This document shows, piece by piece, positions 26,236 through 34,477 of a DNA stretch of 64,000 nucleotides. Origin of the DNA: SAR202 cluster bacterium bin90 (GTDB lineage: Bacteria > Chloroflexota > Dehalococcoidia > Lucifugimonadales > JADFKI01); assembly GCA_002238855.1 (NCBI GenBank), contig MPND01000016.1:1-64000 (forward strand), read 5' to 3'. Below the pieces are notes generated by a model, which saw only the letters and a program-made list of their open reading frames with translations, did no database searches and had not been told where the DNA came from. Made by a program: the position numbers and the translations under genes. Numbering within the stretch: position 1 is the first letter of the stretch; each line of letters starts with the position of its first letter.

Positions 26236-27000
26236 ATGCCTTACTTTGACAACAACGGCGTCCGCATACATTACCAGGTGGATGGCAGGGGAGATCCCCT
26301 CGTCCTGATGCACGGCACGTCCGGTTCGGTAGGGGACTGGTACGAGAACGGATGGGTATCTGGCCTTAAGGACGACTACCAGCTTATCCTGATCGACCAT
26401 CGCGGGCATGGTTACAGCGACAAGCCCCACGACCCGGACAGCTACGGGCTGGAAATCTCCGTGTCCGACGTGGTTGGCGTGCTGGATGAGCTGGGGATAG
26501 ATAGGGCAAGCTACCTAGGCTACTCCATGGGCGGCTATATCGGCTTCGGTCTTGCGAAGTACGCGCCGGAGCGGTTGAACGCGCTGGTCATAGGCGCGGC
26601 GCATCCCTACGAGCGCAGCATGGCGGCAACGCGCAAGCCCTTCACAAGGAGCATGGCGGTATACCTGAAGCTCTCCATGGCCGGGACGTCCGATTCTTCG
26701 GAATCCGACTGGTACAGGGTTCGCAAGCAGGCGAACGACCTGAAGGCTCTGCATGCGCTGACCAAAGACCGACCGGACAACTCCGACATCATCCCGACCA
26801 TGAACATGCCTTGCTTTGTGTATGTGGGCGAGGACGACACCATGTACGAGGACATCAAGCATTGCGTGCAGCAAATGCCCGATGCCGAGTTCCTTTCGGT
26901 TCCGGGCCTTGACCACGGCCAGATGAATCGTGAGAGCCAGCAGGTCCTGCCCCGGCTAAAGAAGTTCCTGGCACGAGTCGATCAGAGAGTGGGAGTGTAG
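26236..27000 (+). CDS. Alpha/beta hydrolase, first of a tandem pair
   Basis: This 254-residue cytoplasmic alpha/beta hydrolase has an oxyanion region 'LVLMHGTSG', the nucleophile elbow 'YLGYSMGGYIGFG' (Ser97), 'LIDHRGHGYSDKP' and a C-terminal catalytic His in 'VPGLDHGQMNRESQ'. The aspartate is probably in 'YVGEDDTMYED'. It shares its length and about half of its first 100 residues with the next gene, so the two are a duplication. It lies 29 bp after cobN and 8 bp before its paralogue, inside the cobaltochelatase operon. I know of no alpha/beta hydrolase required for cobalamin synthesis; a side role on corrin esters or amides is speculation. Confidence 0.88.
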   Translation: MPYFDNNGVRIHYQVDGRGDPLVLMHGTSGSVGDWYENGWVSGLKDDYQLILIDHRGHGYSDKPHDPDSYGLEISVSDVVGVLDELGIDRASYLGYSMGGYIGFGLAKYAPERLNALVIGAAHPYERSMAATRKPFTRSMAVYLKLSMAGTSDSSESDWYRVRKQANDLKALHALTKDRPDNSDIIPTMNMPCFVYVGEDDTMYEDIKHCVQQMPDAEFLSVPGLDHGQMNRESQQVLPRLKKFLARVDQRVGV

Positions 27001-27008
27001 ATTACGCC

Positions 27009-27773
27009 ATGCCTTACGCAGATAACAACGGAGTTCGCATACACTACCACGTCGTGGGCGAGGGAGCGCCGCTCGTGCTCCAGCACGGGCTAACAAGCAG
27101 CATCCTGCGCTGGTACGAGTTCGGCTTTGTCGATGCTCTGAAGAGCGACTACAAGCTCCTGCTTATTGACGCACGCGGCCATGGCGACAGCGACAAGATT
27201 CCCGACGCCGAAGCCTACGATCAGAAGCTTATGGCGTCCGATGTCATCGCCGTGCTGGACGCTGAGGACATCGACAAAGCGCATTACATGGGCTACTCCA
27301 TGGGCGGCAGTATCGGGTTCGCTCTTGCGGAATCATTCGCAGGCCGTTTTCATTCACTGATCATCGGCGGGATGCACCCGTATCCGCTGGATGCCGTGGG
27401 CTTGGAGGATAGAGTGCGGCGGATCAGGAGCGGTGGCATGGAAGGATATGTCGCTGACCTGGAGAGCGGCGGCGATGTCCTATCGTCTGAGCGGAGGGCA
27501 CAACTGCTCGCAAACGATCCAGAATCCATCGTGGGCGCGTCTTTGGGACTCGTGAACCGCCCCGACCTGTCGCCTGTGTTGCCGACAATGACGATGCCCA
27601 GCCTGGTGTACGCGGGCGACGCCGATGGCTTGCATGTTGGCGCCGAGAAGTGCGTGAAGCACATGCCCAATGTGACTTGGGTTTCGCTGCCCGCATTAGA
27701 TCACACATTGGCAATGGAACGCAGCGATCTCGTGCTGCCCCCAGTGCAGAAGTTCCTAAAGGATGTTGGCTGA
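27009..27773 (+). CDS. Alpha/beta hydrolase, second of a tandem pair
   Basis: This paralogue of the preceding gene is also 254 residues. It keeps the oxyanion strand 'LVLQHGLTSS', nucleophile elbow 'YMGYSMGGSIGFA' (Ser97), 'LIDARGHGDSDKI' and catalytic His in 'LPALDHTLAMERS'. Compared with the first copy, the cap region (about 120-190) has diverged most, suggesting different substrates. It is 35 bp before the fused ChlI/ChlD gene and is almost certainly co-transcribed with the cobaltochelatase. The start ATG at 27009 is supported by the shared 'MPY.DNNGVRIHY' N-terminus. Confidence 0.88.
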   Translation: MPYADNNGVRIHYHVVGEGAPLVLQHGLTSSILRWYEFGFVDALKSDYKLLLIDARGHGDSDKIPDAEAYDQKLMASDVIAVLDAEDIDKAHYMGYSMGGSIGFALAESFAGRFHSLIIGGMHPYPLDAVGLEDRVRRIRSGGMEGYVADLESGGDVLSSERRAQLLANDPESIVGASLGLVNRPDLSPVLPTMTMPSLVYAGDADGLHVGAEKCVKHMPNVTWVSLPALDHTLAMERSDLVLPPVQKFLKDVG

Positions 27774-27808
27774 AGCCTGCGAATAGGTAGGTCAGTTAAA
27801 GGAAATCT

Positions 27809-29800
27809 ATGACTCAACCGAGTATTAGCAGTCAGGACACCATCTTCCCGTTCAGCGCGATCGTCGGGCAGGAAAGGATGAAACTCGCGCTGATTCTGAA
27901 CGCCATCAACCCGGCAATTGGCGGTGTGCTGATTCGCGGTGAGAAGGGCACGGCAAAATCGACAGCCGCGCGGTCGCTTGCGGCGCTCTTGCCTGAGATT
28001 GAGGTCGTTACCGGATGTCCGTATAGCTGCGAGCCCGATTCCCCATTCGCGGGCTGCGACTTCTGCGCGGGCGAACAGCGGCGCACGGTTGAGCGGCAGG
28101 TACGACTGGTGGAGTTGCCTGTCAGCGCGACCGAGGAGGCAGTGGTGGGGACGCTGGACATCGAAGCCGCAATACGCGAGGGAAGCCGCCGCTTTGAGCC
28201 GGGCCTGCTGGCGTCGGCGCACCGGGGCATCCTGTACATCGACGAGGTCAACCTGTTAAACGACCATGTCGTGGATGTGCTACTGGACTCTGCGGCAATG
28301 GGCCGCAACTTCGTGGAGCGCGAAGGCATATCGTTCTCGCATCCGGCGCAGTTCCTTCTGATAGGCACGATGAACCCGGAGGAAGGCGACCTGCGCCCGC
28401 AGTTCATCGACCGCTTCGGACTTGCGGTGGAGATAGACCATATTCGGGACGCAGAACGCCGTGCGGACGTGGTTCGCAGGCGCATCGCTTATGAGAGCGA
28501 TCCTCGAAAGTTTCAATCAGGATGGATGGATACAGAATCGCTGGAGAGGCAGCGCATCGCAGACGCCATGGAACTTCTGCCCTCGGTGACTGTGGAAGAT
28601 GGCATCCTGACATTCATTGCGCGGCTATGCGCCGAGCACGAGGTGGACGGTCTTCGTGCCGACATCGTCATCTACAAGGCAGCCCAGACGCTCGCTGCCT
28701 ACGAAGGCAGGACGAGCGTCATACCCGACGATGTGCTGCGAGTGGCGGAGATGGCGCTCTTGCACCGCATGCGCCGGCAGCCGTTCGACGACCCCGACAT
28801 GAACACCGAACGCCTGCAGGAGATGGCACAGGACATCCTGAACTCGACACCGCCGGAAACGACGCCGCCAGATATGGGCGACGTCACACCGCCTGAAGCG
28901 CCGCCGAACGAAGATCAGCAGCAGGACGGTGCGGACGAGGATGTGTTCGGCATCGGCGAATCGTTCCAGGTGAAGCCGCTCAACCTTGACGCGCTGGACA
29001 GGCGAGCACGGGCGAGCCATGGAAGGCGCACAGTCAGCCGCGTGCGTGACCATCGCGGTCGCTACGTGGGCGCAACATTGCCGGAAGGCAAGGTTACGGA
29101 CCTCGCCGTGGATGCTACGGTACGCGCCGCATCGCCTTTCCAGGTGCGGCGTAGCGCATACACTGACGGCAACCTTGCTCTCAACGTGGAACCCTGGGAC
29201 CTGCGACAGAAGGTGCGTGAGTCGCGCGTCGGCAATCTCGTCGTATTTCTCGTTGATTCAAGCGGCTCGATGGGTGCGCAGCAGCGCATGGTCGCTGCTA
29301 AGGGCGCTGTCATTTCGCTGCTGATGGACGCATACCAGCGGCGCGACCGCGTGGCGATGATAGCATTCCGAGGAACACAGTCCGAAGTTGTGCTGCCGCC
29401 AACCGGCAGCCCGAAACTGGCACAGCAGCGTCTCGACAACCTGCCGACCGGTGGCAGGACGCCTCTGGCACAGGCGCTCGCGGACGCCCAGCGCCTCATC
29501 AAACTGCAGAAACTGCGCAGTCCGGACACGCCGCCACTGCTGACTATTGTTTCCGACTGCCGTGCGAATGTGGGCATGTCCGGCAGCGGCGACCCTTATG
29601 ACGATGCCTTGCGGATATGCGAGGAACTGAGACAGGAAAAGGTGCATTCCATAGTGCTCGACCCCGCGCCGCGCTCGAATCGGTTCGGGCTCGTGGAGCG
29701 CATTGCCGATGCCCTTGGCGGCGAGTACATCCCGCTCAATGAGCTGCGTGCGGAGGCCATTAGAGCGGCAGTGCGCAGGGCGCAGGATGCGGAAGTATGA
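27809..29800 (+). CDS. Fused ChlI/ChlD-type cobaltochelatase AAA+ and vWA subunit
   Basis: The product is 663 residues. An AAA+ ATPase (about 1-330) has Walker A 'IRGEKGTAKSTAARSLA', Walker B 'GILYIDEVNLLNDHVVDVLL' and sensor region 'LIGTMNPEEGDLRPQFIDRFG'. A Pro/Glu-rich linker (about 345-390) follows. The C-terminal von Willebrand A domain has the MIDAS 'VFLVDSSGSMGAQQR' and a later 'GGRTPLAQAL'. This combines the roles of ChlI/BchI (CobS-like) and ChlD/BchD (CobT-like) chelatase subunits and works with CobN to insert cobalt using ATP. A four-cysteine patch around 'GCPYSCEPDSPFAGCDFC' in the AAA+ part suggests a metal site, known in some members. It starts at ATG 27809 with AAAGGA upstream. 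Confidence 0.92.
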   Translation: MTQPSISSQDTIFPFSAIVGQERMKLALILNAINPAIGGVLIRGEKGTAKSTAARSLAALLPEIEVVTGCPYSCEPDSPFAGCDFCAGEQRRTVERQVRLVELPVSATEEAVVGTLDIEAAIREGSRRFEPGLLASAHRGILYIDEVNLLNDHVVDVLLDSAAMGRNFVEREGISFSHPAQFLLIGTMNPEEGDLRPQFIDRFGLAVEIDHIRDAERRADVVRRRIAYESDPRKFQSGWMDTESLERQRIADAMELLPSVTVEDGILTFIARLCAEHEVDGLRADIVIYKAAQTLAAYEGRTSVIPDDVLRVAEMALLHRMRRQPFDDPDMNTERLQEMAQDILNSTPPETTPPDMGDVTPPEAPPNEDQQQDGADEDVFGIGESFQVKPLNLDALDRRARASHGRRTVSRVRDHRGRYVGATLPEGKVTDLAVDATVRAASPFQVRRSAYTDGNLALNVEPWDLRQKVRESRVGNLVVFLVDSSGSMGAQQRMVAAKGAVISLLMDAYQRRDRVAMIAFRGTQSEVVLPPTGSPKLAQQRLDNLPTGGRTPLAQALADAQRLIKLQKLRSPDTPPLLTIVSDCRANVGMSGSGDPYDDALRICEELRQEKVHSIVLDPAPRSNRFGLVERIADALGGEYIPLNELRAEAIRAAVRRAQDAEV

Positions 29801-29844
29801 TAGTATGGCTTCGCTCACAAGATGAGACAAAGCGGTATTAAGCG

Positions 29845-30189
29845 TTGAGGCTGCCCAACTCTCAAAACGCAAGAGTTCAACGGGAAAAGATTACGGGCTA
29901 CCTGTTATCAACGAGAAGCATTCGGGGACAGAGCAAAGCTGCATACTTCACGAGGTTTGGCTTCAGAATTGAACGCTGGCAGAATTTCGCAAGTGCATTG
30001 CTGGCTCACGGAACTACCTACAATGTTACAAGAGTGGTAGAAGAATCTCACGGCACTCGATACGTTGTGGAGGGAGAATTACCGACACCTGACGGTCGTA
30101 ACCCCTATGTGCGAACGGTGTGGCAAATAGATCGACGAAGTGAGTATCCAAGGTTAATCACGGCATACCGAATATCGAGAAGGGAGTGA
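29845..30189 (+). CDS. DUF6883 family small protein
   Basis: This 114-residue basic protein has the DUF6883 pattern: 'LPNSQNARVQREKITGYLL' then 'SKAAYFTRFGF' and 'GTRYVVEGELPTPDGRNPYV'. It ends 'YPRLITAYRISRRE'. The start is a TTG at 29845. Its stop abuts the ATG of the DUF4926 gene with no gap, so the two form a unit. Base composition looks more AT-rich than the flanking cob genes, hinting at acquisition. DUF6883 with DUF4926 is a recurring pair; a toxin-antitoxin-like role has been suspected for such pairs but is not shown. It has no evident link to cobalamin. Confidence 0.7.
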   Translation: MRLPNSQNARVQREKITGYLLSTRSIRGQSKAAYFTRFGFRIERWQNFASALLAHGTTYNVTRVVEESHGTRYVVEGELPTPDGRNPYVRTVWQIDRRSEYPRLITAYRISRRE

Positions 30190-30438
30190 ATGACTATGTT
30201 CGAAGAACATGACGTTGTTGTACTTACGGACGATATTTCGGGTGATGAATGTGAATTGAAGACGGGGGATGTTGGCACCATAATCCACGTCCACCCGGGT
30301 GATGAAGCATTTGTCGTAGAGTTCACGAATGTAAGAGGGGATACCCTCGACATTGCCACGGTTATGGGGTTTCAGATGCGCCCAATATCCCGCGGTGACG
30401 TCGCACACGCTAGAACGGCTGAAGTTCCAACCGGATAA
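30190..30438 (+). CDS. DUF4926 family small protein
   Basis: This 82-residue acidic protein is of the DUF4926 family: 'FEEHDVVVLTDDISGDECEL', 'GDVGTIIHVHPGDEAFVVEF', a compact SH3-like beta fold. The ATG directly follows the DUF6883 stop. The acidic partner next to a basic one is compatible with a neutralising complex, which is inference. The pair sits between the chelatase gene and cbtB. Confidence 0.75.
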   Translation: MTMFEEHDVVVLTDDISGDECELKTGDVGTIIHVHPGDEAFVVEFTNVRGDTLDIATVMGFQMRPISRGDVAHARTAEVPTG

Positions 30439-30514
30439 AGCAATTAGGTAAATCCTGAAGAGACAATTGAGTCAAGGCAACCAATCTGCAAACGATATTC
30501 AGGGAGGGTGAATT

Positions 30515-30727
30515 ATGACCACACTGGCGAGAGAAAGCGGAATCCTGTCGCGCAAAGCGATGGGGTTGGCTCCGTGGGTCGGTGGCGCAGCACTGCTGCT
30601 ATACGCGATGGGCTATGTTGACGGCGGCGTTCACGCTGCTGCGTTCGTGGGCGACAAGGGCCTTGTGATGAACTATGTGCATGAGTTCTTCCACCATGCG
30701 CGCCACGTCGCGCTGATGTGCCACTAA
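30515..30727 (+). CDS. cbtB: CbtB-like cobalt transporter subunit
   Basis: This 70-residue protein has one membrane helix (about 17-40) and a His-rich tail, 'NYVHEFFHHARHVALMCH', the CbtB hallmark; the His cluster is thought to bind cobalt. CbtA/CbtB transporters were first predicted from B12-riboswitch operons. GGAGGGTGA about 5 nt before the ATG is a strong ribosome site. cbtA follows. Confidence 0.88.
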   Translation: MTTLARESGILSRKAMGLAPWVGGAALLLYAMGYVDGGVHAAAFVGDKGLVMNYVHEFFHHARHVALMCH

Positions 30728-30817
30728 GATAGTCTTCAGTAGTCAATTCACGGTTATCAGTCGCTTCCGGCTTATGCTTGATGCACTGATAACTGCATAT
30801 TGACAAAGAGGCTTGCT

Positions 30818-31552
30818 ATGCAAAGGACGATTATTCGCGCCGTGCTGGTGGGAATTGTGGCAGGCCTGATTGTGGGTGTGTACCACAACATCTTCACCGT
30901 GCCAATCATTGAGCGCGCGATTGTTCTCGAAGAAGAGCGTGCCGCCGCCGCATTACCCGCAGGAGCGCAAGCCGAGGAAGAAGCGCCGCTCGTCTCTCTT
31001 GGCGCACAACGCGTCGGAATGGCGATCGGCATGGGCATACTCGGAGCGGTGTTCGGGCTAGTGTTCGCAGGCACTTACGGACTGCTCCGCTGGGCGCTTC
31101 CCAACCTCAACACTGTTGCGATGGCGCTTGTAGCCGGCCTGCTCGGCTTCTGGGCGCTGTCATTCCTGGTCTCGGTGAAGTTTCCGTTCATGCCTCCGGG
31201 CGTCGGAAGCGAGAGTTCGCTGGTATTTCGACAGGGCTTCCAGCTACTCTTCTACATCATGTCGGCACTCGGCGTCGCCGGTGTTATACTGGCTCTCAAC
31301 GAAATCAACAACAGCGTACAATCTCCGGCAGCGCGCCAGCGATTGTACGGGTTGGCAGTATTGGTATATGGTGCCTTCCTGCTGTTCATATTCTGGCTCG
31401 TTCCGGGCAACCCTGATTCGGTGCCCGTTCCCGCGGACCTGTTCCTGCAATTCAATAATGTGTCACTAATTGGTCACCTATTGACTTGGGGCTTAATGGC
31501 AGCAGGTTTCGCTTATCTCTTGAAGAGAGACCAACTTGCCTCGCAAGGATGA
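30818..31552 (+). CDS. cbtA: CbtA-like cobalt transporter
   Basis: This 244-residue integral membrane protein has about six helices. It starts '[20 protein letters not shown]' and has '[22 protein letters not shown]' and a conserved 'FPFMPPGVG' loop, typical of CbtA. With CbtB it is expected to import cobalt for the chelatase. ATG 30818 is chosen because AGAGG is 6 nt upstream; an in-frame TTG at 30800 is less likely. The stop overlaps a spurious ATG before cobO. Confidence 0.88.
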   Translation: MQRTIIRAVLVGIVAGLIVGVYHNIFTVPIIERAIVLEEERAAAALPAGAQAEEEAPLVSLGAQRVGMAIGMGILGAVFGLVFAGTYGLLRWALPNLNTVAMALVAGLLGFWALSFLVSVKFPFMPPGVGSESSLVFRQGFQLLFYIMSALGVAGVILALNEINNSVQSPAARQRLYGLAVLVYGAFLLFIFWLVPGNPDSVPVPADLFLQFNNVSLIGHLLTWGLMAAGFAYLLKRDQLASQG

Positions 31553-31575
31553 CAGACCAACACTCGGAGGCGACT

Positions 31576-32169
31576 ATGACTACTGATTCCGCCGCCACGA
31601 ACGAAACCGAGGCGACCAGGGAACACCAGCCCGTCAAGGGTCCACGCATTAAAAAGGGACTCGTTGTAGTCAACACCGGCAACGGCAAGGGCAAGACGAC
31701 CGCGGCTCTGGGCGTCCTGTTCCGCGCGTGGGGCAGAGACATGCGTGTGCAGATGTTCCAGTTCCTGAAGCATACGGGATCGCGTTTCGGTGAGAGCCGC
31801 GCCGCCGATAAGCTGGGCATACCTATGAGCGCGATGGGTGACGGCTTCACATGGCGCACCAAGAATATGGAGACGACTCAGGACCTTGGCCGCGCTCAGT
31901 GGGAGAACTGCAAGGAAGCAATCCTCTCCGGCGAGCACGATGTCATCATCCTTGACGAGTTCACTTACCCGCTGCATTATGGCTGGATTCCTGTTGAGGA
32001 CGTCATCGAGACGCTGAAGCAGAAGCCACACATGCTGCATGTGATCATCACAGGCAGATACGCGCCGGATGAGCTTATCGAGTTCGCGGATCTCGTCACC
32101 GAAATGCGCGAGATAAAGCATCCATACAGGGAGCAGGGCATCAAGGCGCAGCCGGGGTTAGAGTTCTAA
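31576..32169 (+). CDS. cobO: Cob(I)yrinic acid a,c-diamide adenosyltransferase
   Basis: This enzyme attaches the 5'-deoxyadenosyl group of ATP to Co(I) corrinoids (CobO/BtuR/CobA family). The P-loop is '[20 protein letters not shown]', followed by '[16 protein letters not shown]', '[22 protein letters not shown]' and '[22 protein letters not shown]'. From ATG 31576 it has 197 residues. This start has GGAGG exactly 5 nt upstream; earlier ATGs at 31486 and 31549 overlap cbtA and lack a ribosome site. It fits the step after a,c-diamide formation. Confidence 0.94.
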   Translation: MTTDSAATNETEATREHQPVKGPRIKKGLVVVNTGNGKGKTTAALGVLFRAWGRDMRVQMFQFLKHTGSRFGESRAADKLGIPMSAMGDGFTWRTKNMETTQDLGRAQWENCKEAILSGEHDVIILDEFTYPLHYGWIPVEDVIETLKQKPHMLHVIITGRYAPDELIEFADLVTEMREIKHPYREQGIKAQPGLEF

Positions 32170-32221
32170 TCGGTCAGTTGTAAGGTACGGGCTTTCATCA
32201 GTAGTAAGCGCAGGTTGAGCA

Positions 32222-32500
32222 ATGGTAGAACGGTACGAGTACTACGACGAGGACTTTGACAACGCCCTGGTGCGCATGCTTGACGAGGCACGCGAGAGTG
32301 GCGCTGACAGCAGGCGCATTACCGCTAAGGAGCTGCATTCGAGCGTGGTTACTTCGCGCAAGATGTACATGCGCATGGCTTGCGATGCAATGTGGAAGCT
32401 GTGGAGGAAGCAGGGCGCATACGAGAGCCGTGTTGTGTTCACCCCTGCGAGCAATCTCGGTTCCAAGCTGGAGATTGATTACGAGACTGACAACGACTGA
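32222..32500 (+). CDS. Unknown 92-residue acidic protein in the cobalamin operon
   Basis: I do not recognise a family. The protein has a very acidic N-terminus ('MVERYEYYDEDFDNALV'), a central helical part ('RRITAKELHSSVVTSRKMYM', 'CDAMWKLWRKQGAYES') that could be a small winged helix, and an acidic end ('EIDYETDND'). It has an ATG start and lies 52 bp after cobO and 25 bp before cobT. Its coding bias matches its neighbours, so it is a real gene. The position suggests a cobalamin-linked accessory or regulator, but nothing in the sequence proves it. Confidence 0.65.
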   Translation: MVERYEYYDEDFDNALVRMLDEARESGADSRRITAKELHSSVVTSRKMYMRMACDAMWKLWRKQGAYESRVVFTPASNLGSKLEIDYETDND

Positions 32501-32525
32501 TGGGCTCACGACGGGGACGAATACG

Positions 32526-33614
32526 ATGGCGCTGACACTTGCGGAAGTAATAGCCTCCATTCAGCCTGCCGACGCCGGCGCAATGCGACGCGCCCTGAGC
32601 CGTCAGCGCAACCTGACCAAGCCGCCGGGCAGCCTTGGACGCCTTGAAGATGTATCCGTGCAGCTTGCAGGCATATTCGGCACCGAACGGCCCACTATAG
32701 GCGGCAAGGCCGTCATAGTCGCTGCGGCCGATCATGGCGTCGTGGCACAGGGCGTAACCGGCTACCCGCAGGAAGTTACGGCGCAGATGGTGCTGAATTT
32801 CCTGTCAGGTGGTGCCGCGGTCAGCGTGATGGCAGGACGCGTGGGCGCGCGACAGATCATCGTTGACGCCGGTGTCGCCGCAGACCTACCCGAGCATCCC
32901 GGCCTGCGCTCGGTCCGCATCGGCAGAGGGACAGCGGACATTAGCGTAGGTCCAGCGATGTCGCGCGAACAGGCGGAACAAAGCGTCCTCGCAGGCGTAG
33001 AGATTGCAATCGAAGCAGCCGAATCTGGAGCTGACCTCATTGCGGCAGGCGAGATGGGCATCGGCAACACTACTGCGTCAAGCGCCATCACGGCCGCATT
33101 CACGGGTGCATCTCCTGAGGAAACTACGGGTGCAGGCACGGGCCGAAACGCCGAAGAACTGGCGCACAAGGCAGCAGTCGTGCGGCGCGCGCTTGAAGTC
33201 AACTCGCCAGACGCCTCGGATGGTATGGATGTGCTGTCGAAGGTGGGCGGATACGAGATTGGCGTTCTTGCGGGTGTGGCGCTTGGCGCTGCCAGCATGC
33301 GGCGCGCCCTCATCGTGGACGGCTTCATATCGGGCGCTGCGATGCTGATCGCACAGGCGCTCTGTCCCACAGTGCGCGATTACCTGATCGCCTCGCACCG
33401 CTCTGCCGAAAAGGGACACAGCATCGTCCTGTCGCACCTGAAGCTGCTTCCGTTGCTTGAACTCGATATGCGGCTTGGCGAGGGAAGCGGCGCGGTGCTC
33501 GCGATGCCTGTCATCGAAGCGGCGGCGGCATGCCTGAGCGATATGGCGACCTTCGGCGAGGCGGGCGTATCCGACAGGGACGGCAACGAGGTTGAAGCGC
33601 CAATAGGTCCCTGA
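32526..33614 (+). CDS. cobT: Nicotinate-nucleotide-dimethylbenzimidazole phosphoribosyltransferase
   Basis: CobT makes alpha-ribazole phosphate from nicotinate mononucleotide and the lower-ligand base. The protein is 362 residues, standard length. Motifs are 'LTKPPGSLGRLEDVSVQLAGI', 'VIVAAADHGVVAQGVTGYPQ', 'AAGEMGIGNTTASSAITAA' and 'VDGFISGAAMLIA', with the family's C-terminal catalytic region around 'LGEGSGAVLAMPVIEAAAA'. The start ATG at 32526 is where family similarity begins, although the frame is open further upstream through the unknown gene. The stop TGA overlaps the ATG of cobS by one base (TGATG). Confidence 0.96.
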   Translation: MALTLAEVIASIQPADAGAMRRALSRQRNLTKPPGSLGRLEDVSVQLAGIFGTERPTIGGKAVIVAAADHGVVAQGVTGYPQEVTAQMVLNFLSGGAAVSVMAGRVGARQIIVDAGVAADLPEHPGLRSVRIGRGTADISVGPAMSREQAEQSVLAGVEIAIEAAESGADLIAAGEMGIGNTTASSAITAAFTGASPEETTGAGTGRNAEELAHKAAVVRRALEVNSPDASDGMDVLSKVGGYEIGVLAGVALGAASMRRALIVDGFISGAAMLIAQALCPTVRDYLIASHRSAEKGHSIVLSHLKLLPLLELDMRLGEGSGAVLAMPVIEAAAACLSDMATFGEAGVSDRDGNEVEAPIGP

Positions 33615-34477
33615 TGAACGGGTTGCGATCTGCCATCGGCTTCCTGACAATCCTGCCGCTTGCGCCATCCCGTGCCAACGGCTCTATGGCATCGGCAAGG
33701 GGCTGGTTTCCTTTCGTCGGATTGCTGCTGGGATTGATCCTTGCCTGCGCTGAAATCCTTACTGTATTCCTGTTTGCGACTGATTCAGGCTATGCGCCGA
33801 TTGGTGTAGTCACTTACTCTGATCGTCCTACCCCTTCTGCGCTACTCTGGTCGATCATACTGGTCGTATTGCTGGTAGCAATTACGCGCGCACTGCACCT
33901 AGACGGGTTCATTGACAGCTGCGACGCATTGCTCGGTGGCTTCACCCGTGAAAGGCGGCTTGCGATACTGCGGGACCCGCATGTTGGGGCGTTCGCGGTA
34001 ACTGGTGTGGTGTGCCTCTTACTGGTCAAGGTGGTGGCAGTGGCAGGGCTTTCCAATTATGCTATTGGAAGGGTAGCCGTGCTGCTGCTGTTTCCGTGTC
34101 TGTCCCGTTGGGCGATGCTACTCACGATGGAACTCTTTCCCTATGTGAGAAGCGATGGGCTTGGCACCGCATTCTTCAATGCTGGCAGTCGAGGATTCAG
34201 ATGGCAGCTCATCCTCGGATTTGTCTTCACGCTGGTCGCAAGTGTTGCGCTGGCAGGTGCAGTGGGGCTGATACTGTTCGCGGCGGCCTGCGCGGTGGCC
34301 TGGGGCATCGGCGCGTGGGCGACGCGGCTGCTCGGAGGCGTTACCGGTGACATTTACGGCGCGGTCAATGAGGTAACGGAAGTAGCTGTTTTGTTGCTGG
34401 CGGTGATGCTTACTGTGTCGTCGCCCTTCGCCATTTACTCACCGCTGCTTGAAATGCTATGGTCGAGCCTGCGATGA
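33614..34477 (+). CDS. cobS: Adenosylcobinamide-GDP ribazoletransferase (cobalamin synthase)
   Basis: This 287-residue integral membrane enzyme joins adenosylcobinamide-GDP with alpha-ribazole (phosphate), the last assembly step. It has the conserved N-terminal 'IGFLTILPL', the metal-binding 'ALHLDGFIDSCDALLGGFTRERRLAILRDPHVGAF' region (Asp-rich motif at about 96-102) and several hydrophobic helices. It overlaps both neighbours: one base with cobT upstream and ATGA with cbiB downstream, so cobT-cobS-cbiB are translationally coupled. Confidence 0.95.
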   Translation: MNGLRSAIGFLTILPLAPSRANGSMASARGWFPFVGLLLGLILACAEILTVFLFATDSGYAPIGVVTYSDRPTPSALLWSIILVVLLVAITRALHLDGFIDSCDALLGGFTRERRLAILRDPHVGAFAVTGVVCLLLVKVVAVAGLSNYAIGRVAVLLLFPCLSRWAMLLTMELFPYVRSDGLGTAFFNAGSRGFRWQLILGFVFTLVASVALAGAVGLILFAAACAVAWGIGAWATRLLGGVTGDIYGAVNEVTEVAVLLLAVMLTVSSPFAIYSPLLEMLWSSLR

